From: Oleispira sp.
GTDB taxonomy: Bacteria > Pseudomonadota > Gammaproteobacteria > Pseudomonadales > Oceanobacteraceae
Reading direction: 5' to 3'
Assembly: GCA_016765295.1 (NCBI GenBank)
Contig: JAESQF010000134.1
Location: forward strand, 1 to 64,000
Length of the DNA: 64,000 nucleotides
How positions within the stretch are numbered: the first letter of the stretch is position 1; each line of letters opens with the position of its first letter. Below, one piece after another: positions 21,106-31,047 of this stretch. The translations under genes and the position numbers were made by a program. A model generated the notes under the pieces. That model made no database searches, was not told where the DNA came from, and was given only the letters and a program-made list of their open reading frames with translations.

Positions 21106-21705
21106 ATGAGTGAAAGCGAAGATAAGCACCAACAACGCATGGCGAAAAAGAAAGCTATCGTCGATCAAAAAATTGCCCAGGCCCAAGAAGAGCGTGGGGT
21201 ATTAATACTCTTAAAGGGTAATGGCAAGGGCAAAAGTAGCTCGGCTCTCGGTACAATGGCTCGTTCTCTGGGTTATGGAAAAAAATGTGCGGTGATTCAG
21301 TTCATTAAAGGCCGTAATGAAACTGGCGAGATGAAATTCTTTAAAGAGCACCCTCTGGTTGACTGGCATGTGATGGGCCATGGCTTTACTTGGGAAACCC
21401 AAGATAAAACACAAGATATAGCCGCCGCGCAGCAAGCTTGGGCTTTGGCAGAAAAGCTATTGCAAGACGAAAGCTATGACTTCTTATTATTCGATGAAAT
21501 GAGCTACATGTTCAAATACGAATATCTTGATGTCGAACCTGTGGTAAAAGCCTTACAGGCGCGTCCAAAAATGCAAAACGTAATGATTACTGGCCGAACG
21601 ATGGCGCGACAATTACAAGACGTAGCGGATACAATTTCCAGCATACAAGATGATAAGCATGCCTTCCGCCAAGGTGTGAAAGCGCAAGAAGGCATTGAAT
21701 TTTAA
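21106..21705 (+). CDS. cobO: Cob(I)yrinic acid a,c-diamide adenosyltransferase
   Basis: A 199-residue CobO/BtuR-type enzyme with P-loop GNGKGKSSSALG (about residue 38) and the FDEMSYMFKYEYLD segment. It adds the 5'-deoxyadenosyl group from ATP to cobalt(I) corrinoid. It is the first gene of the cobalamin cluster; its last base is shared with the cobB start (TAATG). No cobalamin riboswitch was recognised in the short gap upstream. Confidence 0.93.
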   Translation: MSESEDKHQQRMAKKKAIVDQKIAQAQEERGVLILLKGNGKGKSSSALGTMARSLGYGKKCAVIQFIKGRNETGEMKFFKEHPLVDWHVMGHGFTWETQDKTQDIAAAQQAWALAEKLLQDESYDFLLFDEMSYMFKYEYLDVEPVVKALQARPKMQNVMITGRTMARQLQDVADTISSIQDDKHAFRQGVKAQEGIEF

Positions 21706-23054
21706 TGAGCAGCTTAAAAGATCAGCAATCCGTTTTTTGTCCGGCATTATTTTTAACTGCACCGGCATCTGGCCAAGGAAAAACCACAGTCACTGCCGCG
21801 TTAGCACGAATGCTTAAGCGCCAAGGTAAAACTGTGCGGGTATTTAAAACCGGCCCTGATTTTTTAGATCCTCAAATTCTAGCCCAAGCATCGGGCGAAC
21901 ACGTTGAGCAATTAGATTTGTGGATGGCGGGTGAAAACTACTGCCGTTATCAATTCTATCAAGCTGCCAAAGAAGCCGATTTAATTATTATTGAAGGCGC
22001 TATGGGCATGTTCGATGGCGAGCCTTCTAGTGCAGACTTAGCGGCCACCTTTAACATTCCAATGGCGATTGTCATGGATGTAAAAGGCATGGCGCAAACG
22101 GCGGCAGCGATCGCAACCGGATTAGCAAATTATCGTGACGATATTCAGGTTGCAGGTTTAATTGCCAACAGTTGTAGTACTGAACGTCATCGTCAATTGA
22201 TTGAAGATGCACTGCCTGAAAATTTACCCCTATTAGCCACACTTGCTCGATCTGAAAAAGTCGCCTTACCCGAACGTCACTTGGGCTTAGTACAAGCTAG
22301 CGAAGTGCGTGACGAATTAGAGTTGCGTTTTGAAGCGGGTGCCGATTGGCTAGTGGAAGCTGGATTAGAAAATATTTTAGAGCGTTTTGCTCTAGTAGAA
22401 TTTAAATATGCTGAATTACCGATAGCTGAACCATTATTAAAAAACAAAGTGGTAGCAGTAGCAAAAGACGAAGCTTTTAGTTTTATTTACCAAGCCAATT
22501 TATTAGTTTTGCAAGAATTGGGGGCTGAGGTTAAATTTTTCTCTCCCATTCACGATGAAGAAATCCCCATGGCAGATGCTCTTTGGTTGCCTGGTGGATA
22601 TCCAGAATTACACGGACAAAAATTAGCAGCAAATATCAGTATGCTTAGCAGCATGAAAAAATTTGCCGAAGAAAATAAACCGATCCTAGCTGAGTGTGGT
22701 GGCTTTCTATATTGTTTAGAAGATCTAACCGACTTAAATGATGAGACTCATGTGATGGCCAATATCCTTGCAGGGCAAGGTGCGATGAAGGGTAAGCGAG
22801 GTTGCCAAGGAATGCAGACCGCAATTTTCCCTGAAGGTGAAGTGCGTGCCCATGCGCATCACAGGTCACGCAGTTTTAATATGCCGGAAGCACTCTCCCA
22901 TGGCCGTCGCCAGCGGCACCCAGCTCCGGGTGAAGCTATGTACCGCCATAACAATTTAAATGCCAGTTATCTGCATTTATTTTTCCCCTCAAATCCAAGA
23001 GCCATCAGTTGTTTGTTCGATCCAGAACTAACAAAAGAGTTAACTGATGCGTAA
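21705..23054 (+). CDS. cobB: Cobyrinate a,c-diamide synthase
   Basis: A 449-residue CobB/CbiA enzyme. It has an N-terminal ATP-binding dethiobiotin-synthetase-like domain (APASGQGKTTVTAAL, residues about 19-33) and a C-terminal class-I glutamine amidotransferase-like domain with LPGGYPELHG and the nucleophile AECGGFLY. It amidates the a and c side chains of (hydrogeno)cobyrinate using glutamine. It is coupled to cobO by a one-base overlap. Confidence 0.92.
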   Translation: MSSLKDQQSVFCPALFLTAPASGQGKTTVTAALARMLKRQGKTVRVFKTGPDFLDPQILAQASGEHVEQLDLWMAGENYCRYQFYQAAKEADLIIIEGAMGMFDGEPSSADLAATFNIPMAIVMDVKGMAQTAAAIATGLANYRDDIQVAGLIANSCSTERHRQLIEDALPENLPLLATLARSEKVALPERHLGLVQASEVRDELELRFEAGADWLVEAGLENILERFALVEFKYAELPIAEPLLKNKVVAVAKDEAFSFIYQANLLVLQELGAEVKFFSPIHDEEIPMADALWLPGGYPELHGQKLAANISMLSSMKKFAEENKPILAECGGFLYCLEDLTDLNDETHVMANILAGQGAMKGKRGCQGMQTAIFPEGEVRAHAHHRSRSFNMPEALSHGRRQRHPAPGEAMYRHNNLNASYLHLFFPSNPRAISCLFDPELTKELTDA

Positions 23055-23081
23055 CTTTATAATTTATAGGTGATATCAAAT

Positions 23082-23783
23082 ATGACTATCGAAATGTTTT
23101 CACTATTGCTAATGGGTCTAGGCTTGGGGCTACTGCATGCCTTAGATGCCGATCATATAATGGCAGTATCGGCATTAAGCAATCGTAAGCCGAGTTTAAG
23201 GCGTACCTTGAAGTTCAGTGCAAACTGGGCGATTGGCCACGGCAGCGTATTAATTCTATTGGGTTTATTATTTTTTGGTTTAGGCATTGCCTTACCAGAA
23301 TCCATTCAGAAATTGGCTGAGTCCAGTGTGGGTGTTTTATTAATAGGTTTAGGTCTAGCCTGTTTTTGGCAGTTCCATAAAGAAAAAGTCGTATTAAACA
23401 AGCATACTCACGAACACCGTGATGGTTCTATTGAACATACGCATTTACATGTTCACGACCACGACAAAAAACTTGAAAATTCACAGCAAGTTAAAGAAGC
23501 TCATACTCCGGTTATGGTCGGTGTATTACATGGGCTAGCAGGTAGTGCTCCCGCACTGGCTTTAATCCCCGCGATGATGCAAACCAGCTTATTGGAAGCC
23601 ATGGGCTACTTAGTATTATTCAGTGCCGGTGTTTTATTCTCGATGGTTACCTTTGGTTTGAGTTTTGGTTTAGTGCAGAAAAAATTACAGCAAAAATCAG
23701 TTAAGGTATTTAACTGGAGCCGAAAAGTCATTGCTTCAGCGGCGGTTGGTATCGGTTTTTACTGGTTATCACAGGCTATTTAA
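23082..23783 (+). CDS. Nickel/cobalt transporter-like membrane protein
   Basis: A membrane protein of 233 residues from the ATG at 23082; the GTG at 23070 used by the track overlaps the AGG of the ribosome-binding site. HALDADHIMAVSAL near the N terminus matches the metal-site signature of the NiCoT/UreH-type families. A histidine-rich cytoplasmic loop (KHTHEHRDGSIEHTHLHVHD) follows TM3. In a cobalamin cluster it most likely imports cobalt; metal choice is inferred. Confidence 0.82.
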   Translation: MTIEMFSLLLMGLGLGLLHALDADHIMAVSALSNRKPSLRRTLKFSANWAIGHGSVLILLGLLFFGLGIALPESIQKLAESSVGVLLIGLGLACFWQFHKEKVVLNKHTHEHRDGSIEHTHLHVHDHDKKLENSQQVKEAHTPVMVGVLHGLAGSAPALALIPAMMQTSLLEAMGYLVLFSAGVLFSMVTFGLSFGLVQKKLQQKSVKVFNWSRKVIASAAVGIGFYWLSQAI

Positions 23784-23786
23784 TTC

Positions 23787-24941
23787 GTGTGGCCTGAGAG
23801 CGCTGATGCTACTAAAAAAGAAGAGCCTAAACCATTACGTTCTGGTTTAACCACAGGCTGCTGCGCCACCGCTTGCAGTATAGCGGCAGCGCATTCGTTA
23901 CTGGGGAATAAACAAAGCTCCATCGTCAGCGTCACCTTACCCAAAGGTAAGATCGTCGAGTTAACGATAAAGAGTTATCAGCATCACGAATCAGTTGTTA
24001 GAGCCGGTACCATAAAAGATGCCGGTGATGATCCCGATGTGACTCATGGTGCAGAAGTATTTGTTGAGTTAAAACTGATTCCGCAACCAGAAATTATTTT
24101 AATGGCTGGCAAGGGTGTCGGCACGGTTACTCGAGAAGGCTTAGCGCTAGAGGTTGGTGAACCGGCGATTAATCCGGTACCGAGAAAAATGATCAGCGAA
24201 CATTTACAAGCGCTGGCTCAGCAATATGATTACGCGGGAGGCTTTGAAGTTTCTGTTGGGGTCGAGGATGGAGAGCAGCTTGCGCTTAAAACCATGAATC
24301 CAAGACTTGGAATTATCGGTGGTTTATCCATATTAGGTACTACCGGTATCGTACGGCCATTTTCCTGTGCGGCTTATATCGCTTCGATTCATCAAGGAAT
24401 TGATGTGGCGACGACCAATGGTTATCGGCACATAGCGGCATCTACTGGCAGTAGCAGTGAAGCGGTTATTCGTGATCATTACCAGTTACCAGAGATCGCC
24501 TTGATTGAAATGGGGGATTTTGTCGGTGCAGTTTTTAAACATCTTAGAAATAATCGTCAGCGACTAAAACTGGATAAACTGAGTATTTGTGGTGGTTTTG
24601 GCAAGATGACCAAGCTAGCGCAAGGGCATCTTGATTTACACAGCAAAGCTTCAAGCATTGATCTAGAATTTTTAGCCGATCAGGTAGAGAAATTAGGTGC
24701 TTCGGTTGAGCTGGTGGCGCAAGTGCAAAACGCCAATACCAGTATTGAAGTATTAAAACTGTGCCAGTTAAACAACATAGATTTGGCCAGTGAGATTTGT
24801 CAGCAGGCGTTGAATACTGCGCGCAAGATAGTGCCTGCACATATTGCTTTAGAAGTTTGGGCGATTAATCGTCAAAGCCTAGTTGTTGGCACTGCTGTAG
24901 AAATAACAGCGGAAAGCACGGCGGAAATAACGAGCGAATGA
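23787..24941 (+). CDS. cbiD: Cobalt-precorrin-5B C1-methyltransferase
   Basis: A 384-residue CbiD with LRSGLTTGCCATACSIAAA near the N terminus and GKGVGTVTREGLALEVGEPA in the centre. CbiD methylates C1 in the anaerobic (cobalt-first) pathway and is a marker of that route. The start is GTG, three bases after the transporter stop. The stop overlaps cobK by four bases (ATGA). Confidence 0.93.
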   Translation: MWPESADATKKEEPKPLRSGLTTGCCATACSIAAAHSLLGNKQSSIVSVTLPKGKIVELTIKSYQHHESVVRAGTIKDAGDDPDVTHGAEVFVELKLIPQPEIILMAGKGVGTVTREGLALEVGEPAINPVPRKMISEHLQALAQQYDYAGGFEVSVGVEDGEQLALKTMNPRLGIIGGLSILGTTGIVRPFSCAAYIASIHQGIDVATTNGYRHIAASTGSSSEAVIRDHYQLPEIALIEMGDFVGAVFKHLRNNRQRLKLDKLSICGGFGKMTKLAQGHLDLHSKASSIDLEFLADQVEKLGASVELVAQVQNANTSIEVLKLCQLNNIDLASEICQQALNTARKIVPAHIALEVWAINRQSLVVGTAVEITAESTAEITSE

Positions 24942-25750
24942 AAATACTAATATTAGGCGGTACCAGCGAAGCGAAGTTGTTAGCCAAAAAATTATTAAAT
25001 ACGAATGTTGAAATAATTTACAGCATCGCAGGTTTAGTAAGGCAGCCAAATTTAGACTGTAAAATTATTAGTGGTGGTTTTAGTCAGTATAATAATGAAC
25101 TGGATAAGGCTAATAATAGCAGCTGCTTAACAAAATATTTGTTAGCAGAAAAAATTGATTACTTAGTGGATGCAACACATCCGTTTGCAACGATGATGAG
25201 TCAGCAAGCTAACCATTCGGCGCAAGAAGTAAATATTCCATACATTTCGTTTGTGCGCCCCGAGTGGGAAGCGCAAGCAGCTGATGATTGGTCTTTATTG
25301 GAAGATGAAAATCAGCTGTTGAATGAATTAGCTCTGGCGATTAATACCGGTAGCCAAAATATATTCTATACCAATGGTCAGATTGATAGGAAGTTGGCGG
25401 TAGAACTGGATGCAATGGCAGAATTAAACGAAGCCTTTGGCCCGTCTAGATATATTATCCGTAGCGCGAAAGAAACAGAGTTACCGCAATATTCTCAGTG
25501 GATACAAGCGATTGGCCCATTCAATATTGATGATGAAAAAGCGCTGTTAGAGAAATATGAAGTCGATTTGATCGTCTGTAAAAATAGCGGTGGCGAAGCG
25601 ACAAAGGCCAAGTTAGAGGCTGCGCGAGAGTTAGGTATTCGAGTATTGATGTTGCAGCGGCCAACGATGGCTGAGGACTCAAATAATCGCATGAATAAAG
25701 AATTTCATAACCTTGATGAATGTTTCGAGTTTATAAAAGCCGCGGTATAA
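24938..25750 (+). CDS. cobK: Precorrin-6A reductase
   Basis: A 270-residue CobK/CbiJ-type reductase: the N-terminal nucleotide-binding motif ILILGGTSEAKLLAKKLL and the conserved YLVDATHPFATMMS near residue 80. It reduces the macrocycle of (cobalt-)precorrin-6A using a pyridine nucleotide. It overlaps cbiD by four bases. AT content rises in this gene compared with its neighbours. Confidence 0.9.
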   Translation: MKILILGGTSEAKLLAKKLLNTNVEIIYSIAGLVRQPNLDCKIISGGFSQYNNELDKANNSSCLTKYLLAEKIDYLVDATHPFATMMSQQANHSAQEVNIPYISFVRPEWEAQAADDWSLLEDENQLLNELALAINTGSQNIFYTNGQIDRKLAVELDAMAELNEAFGPSRYIIRSAKETELPQYSQWIQAIGPFNIDDEKALLEKYEVDLIVCKNSGGEATKAKLEAARELGIRVLMLQRPTMAEDSNNRMNKEFHNLDECFEFIKAAV

Positions 25751-25810
25751 CTACGCTATACAATAATAAATTTATAGCCCAATTATTTAAAATATAAAAA
25801 GAGAAACAAC

Positions 25811-26497
25811 GTGCCCTTTGATTACGTCGTAGACCCAAAAGCAATCGAGAAAAATAGCTTCGAAATGATTCGTAAGCTTACCGACCTTGATGGTTTAGAT
25901 CAAAGCCAGCAGCAAGTTGTGATGCGTATCGTACACAGTGTCGGTATGCCAGAGGTTGCCGATAAAGTGAAGTTCAGTGCTAATGCCTGTGAATCAGGGC
26001 AAGCAGCACTAGCGGCGGGTAAAGCAATACTTTGCGATGTCGAAATGGTAAAGCAGGGTATTACTAAACGCATGATTCAGCAGCCGCCCTTATGCTTGCT
26101 AAATGATCCGAGAACTGTCGAGCTAGCAAAAGCCAGTGGTGAAACTCGATCCATGGCGGCATTGGAATTATGGGGTGATGATCTTGCGGGTAGCATAGTC
26201 GTGATTGGTAATGCGCCGACTGCGCTATTTCGCTTATTAGAAATGATCGAGCAAGCGAATGAGAAAGACGGCGGCAAGGATGGTAAGGCTGGAAAGGACA
26301 GCAAGAATAAGCCAGCACTGATTATTGGTATGCCCGTGGGGTTTATCGGTGCGGCGGAATCAAAACAAGCGCTATGGGATGTTCATGAGCGCCTAGGTAT
26401 CGAATGTATTACCTTATTAGGTAACCAAGGCGGCAGTGCGGTTTCATCGGCCACTTGTAATGCGTTATTACGCTGCAACATTGGCGAGATCTATTAA
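25811..26497 (+). CDS. cobH: Precorrin-8X methylmutase
   Basis: A 228-residue CobH/CbiC enzyme that moves the C11 methyl to C12 to give (cobalt-)cobyrinate. Family segments are VRIVHSVGMPEVADKVKFS-like at residues 40-58 and PALIIGMPVGFIGAAESKQA later. The start is GTG. A low-complexity insert rich in Lys, Gly and Asp (NEKDGGKDGKAGKDSKNK, about residues 151-168) interrupts the usual fold between two conserved blocks. Confidence 0.92.
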   Translation: MPFDYVVDPKAIEKNSFEMIRKLTDLDGLDQSQQQVVMRIVHSVGMPEVADKVKFSANACESGQAALAAGKAILCDVEMVKQGITKRMIQQPPLCLLNDPRTVELAKASGETRSMAALELWGDDLAGSIVVIGNAPTALFRLLEMIEQANEKDGGKDGKAGKDSKNKPALIIGMPVGFIGAAESKQALWDVHERLGIECITLLGNQGGSAVSSATCNALLRCNIGEIY

Positions 26498-26499
26498 TT

Positions 26500-27807
26500 A
26501 TGGCTATTCATGTAATTGGCTTAGGCGTAGCGGAACAAGCGGTATTAACCGCGAATGCGATGGCTGCGCTTAAGCAAGCTCAGGTTATTATTGGCAGCCA
26601 ACGCCAAATGGATACTATTTTTAATATTGCTGTTGACCCTATCTCTAGTCCCATTTCCAAGGGACAGGAATTTGTTAAGCTACCAAAGCTTAGTGAGCTA
26701 AAAACTTTATTAATTGAACTGAGCGATAAACCAGTCTGTATTCTAGCCTCAGGTGATCCACTGTATTTTGGTATTGGTCGCTGGCTGAGTCAGCAAGTTG
26801 ATACGGCTACGACAGAGCTTTACTTTCACCCTGGAGTATCGAGTATTCAAGCGGCTTGCCATAAGCTAGGTTTATCATTGCAAGATTGTGATGCGATCAG
26901 TTTGCATGGCCGCCCAGTCGAAACACTAAGAAGCTTAATTCGCCATAATCAAACCTTAGTGATCCTCACGGATAAACACAGCCAGCCAAAGCGCTTAGCC
27001 CAAGAATGTTTTGATATGGGTTATCACAATGCAAAGATCACTGTGTGCGAAGATCTTGGTTATGAAAAAGAGCGAGTTCGTAGTTTCTCTATTGAAGAAC
27101 TATTAAACGAAAAGCTATTAGCAGACTCTGCCGCTATTTCTAACTTAACCTTCTCTGACTTACAGGTGACGGTTATTGAAACCGGTATTAGCGAAATGAT
27201 GCCGCAGTTTCCCGGCTTTAACGATGATCTCTTTATTACCGGTAAGGAAGCAGGCAAGGGGTTAATCACCAAGCGTGAAGTACGTTTAGCGGTATTATCG
27301 TTATTGCAACCCAGCCGAGGAGATGTCGCTTGGGATGTCGGCGCCGGCTGTGGTGGTATAGCCGTGGAATGGGCTTACTGGAATAAAGCAGGTCAAGTAC
27401 ACGCAATAGAGCATAACGATCAGCGTTTTGATTGCTTACAGCAAAATACACAGCGCTTCGGGGTTGTGGATAACTTAATCGCCATACAAGGTCGAGCGCC
27501 AGCGGTGCTGGATTCATTACCCCAAGCGAATAAAGTCTTTATCGGTGGTAGTGATGGCGAGATGTCAGAGTTATTGGCCTTCTGCTGGATGCAGTTACCA
27601 CTTAATGGTGTGCTGGTGGTCAGCGCCGTGATGGAAAATACCAAGCAACAGCTATTAACCTTCCGCGATGAATTATTAATGGTCGGCAGTGCGACCATTG
27701 AAACCTCACAAATTGCCATTAGCCGTGGTGAAGAACTCGCAGGGCAATTAGTATATCGCCCTAACTTACCCGTTACGTTATTTCGCTTTCAAAAGAACAG
27801 CATCTAA
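26500..27807 (+). CDS. cobL: Precorrin-6Y C5,15-methyltransferase, CbiE-CbiT fusion
   Basis: A 435-residue fusion. The N-terminal half (about 1-220) is a tetrapyrrole methylase (CbiE; VCILASGDPLYFGIGRWL). The C-terminal half is a Rossmann methyltransferase (CbiT; GDVAWDVGAGCGGIAVEWA near residue 270). Together they methylate C5 and C15 and decarboxylate the C12 acetate. The gene starts three bases after cobH and ends three bases before cobI. Confidence 0.93.
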   Translation: MAIHVIGLGVAEQAVLTANAMAALKQAQVIIGSQRQMDTIFNIAVDPISSPISKGQEFVKLPKLSELKTLLIELSDKPVCILASGDPLYFGIGRWLSQQVDTATTELYFHPGVSSIQAACHKLGLSLQDCDAISLHGRPVETLRSLIRHNQTLVILTDKHSQPKRLAQECFDMGYHNAKITVCEDLGYEKERVRSFSIEELLNEKLLADSAAISNLTFSDLQVTVIETGISEMMPQFPGFNDDLFITGKEAGKGLITKREVRLAVLSLLQPSRGDVAWDVGAGCGGIAVEWAYWNKAGQVHAIEHNDQRFDCLQQNTQRFGVVDNLIAIQGRAPAVLDSLPQANKVFIGGSDGEMSELLAFCWMQLPLNGVLVVSAVMENTKQQLLTFRDELLMVGSATIETSQIAISRGEELAGQLVYRPNLPVTLFRFQKNSI

Positions 27808-27809
27808 TT

Positions 27810-28547
27810 ATGAGTCTAGAAAAAAATAGTAGCATGAATGCACAGTTTATTGGTTTAGGCGTAGGGCCTGGTGATCCAGAATTAATTACTTTAAAAGCCC
27901 ATCGCTTAATGCAAAATGCCGATGTTGTCAGCTACCTAGCGAATGAGCAAGGCAGCTCACAAGCACGAGATATTGCTCAGCACAGTTTAGAAGGCAGCAA
28001 GGCAGGGCAAATAGAAATTCCTGTACCGATGCCGATGAAAAACGATCGCACCGCTGCGAACCAAGCTTATGATCTAGCGGCGGATAAAATCCGGTCAGTG
28101 ATAGCCGAAGGACAAAATGTTGTCTTCTTATGTGAAGGCGACCCATTATTCTTTGGCTCGTTTAGCTATTTGTTAGATAGGCTACAAGATGAAATGACCT
28201 GCGCTGTCGTGCCGGGTATCTCGTCGGTACACGCAGCTTCTTCGGCGTTAAAACTACCGTTATCGATGCTGAAAGAATCGGTAGCGATCATTAATGGTCG
28301 TCATAGCGAAGAGAAAATACGCCAGACATTACAGCAACACGACAGTGTAATTATCATGAAAGCAGGGCCTTATCGTCCTAAGATTCTAGCCGCGTTAGCG
28401 GATACGGGCCGCAGTAGCGAAGCGAACTATTTAGAATATATTGGCCGTGACGAGCAAGTAATCATCGATGATGTAAGCCAGCTGGGTGATGATAAAGGGC
28501 CGTATTTTTCTTTATTTGTAGTGCTTAAAAAAGAGCGCCAGCGATAA
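27810..28547 (+). CDS. cobI: Precorrin-2 C20-methyltransferase
   Basis: A 245-residue class III SAM methylase (FIGLGVGPGDPELITLKAHR near the start, VFLCEGDPLFFGSFSYLLD near residue 110, VVPGISSVHAASSALKLPL). It adds the C20 methyl, the first committed corrin step. The stop overlaps cbiG by one base (TAATG). Confidence 0.92.
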   Translation: MSLEKNSSMNAQFIGLGVGPGDPELITLKAHRLMQNADVVSYLANEQGSSQARDIAQHSLEGSKAGQIEIPVPMPMKNDRTAANQAYDLAADKIRSVIAEGQNVVFLCEGDPLFFGSFSYLLDRLQDEMTCAVVPGISSVHAASSALKLPLSMLKESVAIINGRHSEEKIRQTLQQHDSVIIMKAGPYRPKILAALADTGRSSEANYLEYIGRDEQVIIDDVSQLGDDKGPYFSLFVVLKKERQR

Positions 28548-29356
28548 TGGACTCGATTAATACCGATATTCGTCATGCTGATATTCACAGCGATATACAT
28601 ATAATCGCGCTAACAGAGGCAGGGCATCAGCTGGCTAAAACGCTAGTAGATAAAATACCGAGTGCAGATATTTGGTATAAACCCAAGCCGTTCGCAGAGA
28701 ACGTTCAGCAGGCGTTTGTCCGTGGAGAGCGACTCATATTCATCTGTGCGACGGGCATAGTAGTAAGAACTCTAGCGCCGGTATTACAAGATAAGCATAA
28801 CGATCCTGCGGTATTGATATTAGATGAAGCGGGCAAGTTTGTTATTCCGTTATTATCCGGCCATGAAGGCGGGGCGAATGATTGGGCCAATCAGGTCAGC
28901 GAGTTGATTAATGCTCAACTAGTGATGACCACCGCCAACCCCTATTTAAAACCTATTTATACCGTAGGTATGGGGTGTGAAAGAGATTGCCCACTAGAAT
29001 ATTTGTCAGAACTATTGGATCAATGTTTAACCCAAGCAGGGTTGACCCTAGAGCAAGTACACAGCATTAGCAGTATCGATATTAAAGCCGATGAAACACA
29101 TTTAATTGCGCTGGCTAAAAATTTGAATAAACCGTTTATCACTTGGAACAAAAGTGATTTAGCAACGGTCGAATCACAGCTCAGTACACGATCAGATTAT
29201 ATTTTTAAAACAGTCGGCGTATATGGCGTTGCCGAATCAGCAGCACTTTATAGCGCTCAATCTGAAACTGGCCAAGCAGCAGAATTAGTTTTAAACAAAC
29301 ATAAAAATGCCAAAGCAACGTGCGCCATTGCGCGCTCGTATCCTGCGGCGCTATGA
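28547..29356 (+). CDS. cbiG: Cobalamin biosynthesis protein CbiG
   Basis: A 269-residue CbiG: RLIFICATGIVVRTLAPVLQ, then LLSGHEGGANDWANQVSELI in the N-terminal and central region, and TVGMGCERDCPLEYL at the start of the C-terminal (CobE-like) domain. CbiG opens the delta-lactone ring and releases acetaldehyde in the anaerobic pathway. It overlaps cobI by one base and is followed by a 63-base AT-rich gap before cobJ. Confidence 0.9.
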   Translation: MDSINTDIRHADIHSDIHIIALTEAGHQLAKTLVDKIPSADIWYKPKPFAENVQQAFVRGERLIFICATGIVVRTLAPVLQDKHNDPAVLILDEAGKFVIPLLSGHEGGANDWANQVSELINAQLVMTTANPYLKPIYTVGMGCERDCPLEYLSELLDQCLTQAGLTLEQVHSISSIDIKADETHLIALAKNLNKPFITWNKSDLATVESQLSTRSDYIFKTVGVYGVAESAALYSAQSETGQAAELVLNKHKNAKATCAIARSYPAAL

Positions 29357-29419
29357 ATTTAATAGCAATATATAAAAATTGAACAAAAATTTAAATAGAA
29401 TATTAAGAAGCAAAGAATT

Positions 29420-30196
29420 ATGACCAAACTGTATTTGATAAGCACTGGCCCGGGTAATGCCGATTTAATCGCCCCAAGATCTGTAAAAGCCATCGGCGAA
29501 TGTAGCGACCTTGTGGCTTATGGACTTTACCTCGATCTATTAGGCAGCGTCTGCGACGGAAAAACACATCACGACTTACCACTGGGTGAAGAAATTGGCC
29601 GCGCTCGTTTAGCGTTAGATCTCGCGGCTAGTGGCAAAACTACCGCACTACTTTCCAGTGGCGATATTGGCATCTACGCCATGGCCACTCTAGTCTTCGA
29701 ATTACTCGACATGCAGTTGCAAGGTAAAGAGAATCACCCTGAATGGTTAGACGTAGATATCGAAGTCGTACCCGGTATTTCTGCCATGCAAGCTGGCTCA
29801 GCACGCATTGGCGCCATGTTAGGCCATGACTTCTGTACTATCTCATTATCCGATCTATTAACGCCTTGGCAGACCATTGAGAAGCGTTTGCACAGTTGTG
29901 GCGAAGGCGACTTCGTCGTCTCTTTCTATAACCCACGCTCAAAGAAACGTGATTGGCAGATTAATACCGCGCGCGATATCTTATTGCAGTATCGCCCAGC
30001 CAATACCCCAGTATTATTAGGCCGCCAACTAACCCGCGAAGATGAAAGTATCACCATTACAACCCTTGATAAGCTTGATGCCGCTGACGTAGATATGTTC
30101 ACACTCGTCAGTGTCGGTAATAGCGAGACGCGCCATATAGCAAACGGCGATAAAGAATGGGTTTACACGCCACGCGGCTACAGCAAAAAATTATAA
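29420..30196 (+). CDS. cobJ: Precorrin-3B C17-methyltransferase
   Basis: A 258-residue tetrapyrrole methylase of CobJ/CbiH type (STGPGNADLIAPRSVKAIGE, ALLSSGDIGIYAMATLVFEL, VVSFYNPRSKKRDWQINTAR). It methylates C17 and brings about ring contraction. It has no C-terminal iron-sulfur extension, so it is the short form. It follows a small AT-rich gap after cbiG. Confidence 0.92.
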   Translation: MTKLYLISTGPGNADLIAPRSVKAIGECSDLVAYGLYLDLLGSVCDGKTHHDLPLGEEIGRARLALDLAASGKTTALLSSGDIGIYAMATLVFELLDMQLQGKENHPEWLDVDIEVVPGISAMQAGSARIGAMLGHDFCTISLSDLLTPWQTIEKRLHSCGEGDFVVSFYNPRSKKRDWQINTARDILLQYRPANTPVLLGRQLTREDESITITTLDKLDAADVDMFTLVSVGNSETRHIANGDKEWVYTPRGYSKKL

Positions 30197-30208
30197 GGGG
30201 CTAATGTC

Positions 30209-31024
30209 ATGAAAGTTTATTTTATTGGTGCAGGTCCTGGCGATCCAGAATTAATCACCATCAAAGCACAGCGTTTAATTAACGCCTGCCCAATCATTTT
30301 ATATGCCGGCTCATTAGTACCTCGTGCTGTTTTGGCCGATGTAGAAGATAGCGCCGAACAGATTATTGATACCGCTTCTATCGACCTCGATGAAATTATA
30401 GAGCACATGAAAGTCGCTCATAAAGAAGGCAAAGATGTTGCTCGCGTTCACAGTGGTGATCCTTCTTTATACGGCGCTATCGGTGAACAGATTCGTCGCC
30501 TGAATGAACTCGGTATCGATTTCGAAATTATTCCAGGTGTTACCGCAACATCAGCCTCGGCTGCTTGGTTAGGTAAAGAGCTAACACTGTCGGGTGTTTC
30601 TCAAACTATTATCATGACCCGCTATGAAGGTAAAACGCCGTTCCCAGAACGTGAACGTTTACCTGCACTAGCTGCTACGGGTGCAACACTCGCGATTCAC
30701 CTTGGCGTAACCCGTATTCATAAAATCGTGGAAGAGCTTATTCCACATTATGGCGAAGACTGCCCAATCGCAGTGTGCTATCGCACCTCTTGGGAAGATC
30801 AAGATAAAGTGATTGGTACGCTAAAAGATATCGTCGCCAAAGTACGTGAGAAAAAATTCACTCGTACATCACTTATTTTAGTCGGCCATGTTTTGGGTGA
30901 AGGTGATTTTGATGATTCGTATTTATACGATGAAAAGCAAGCGCATGTATTTCGTCCTAAAGTAAAACCGAAAAAGCCAAGAAGCGTTGACGATGCACAA
31001 GCGCATCCGACGTTAAAAATATAA
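30209..31024 (+). CDS. cobM: Precorrin-4 C11-methyltransferase
   Basis: A 271-residue tetrapyrrole methylase of CobM/CbiF type (VYFIGAGPGDPELITIKAQR; ILYAGSLVPRAVLAD; IPGVTATSASAAWLGKELTL). It methylates C11. TAAGGGG lies upstream. The last 20 or so residues form a basic, proline-containing tail. Confidence 0.94.
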   Translation: MKVYFIGAGPGDPELITIKAQRLINACPIILYAGSLVPRAVLADVEDSAEQIIDTASIDLDEIIEHMKVAHKEGKDVARVHSGDPSLYGAIGEQIRRLNELGIDFEIIPGVTATSASAAWLGKELTLSGVSQTIIMTRYEGKTPFPERERLPALAATGATLAIHLGVTRIHKIVEELIPHYGEDCPIAVCYRTSWEDQDKVIGTLKDIVAKVREKKFTRTSLILVGHVLGEGDFDDSYLYDEKQAHVFRPKVKPKKPRSVDDAQAHPTLKI

Positions 31025-31047
31025 AACTATTCAGGATGCATTTAAAA

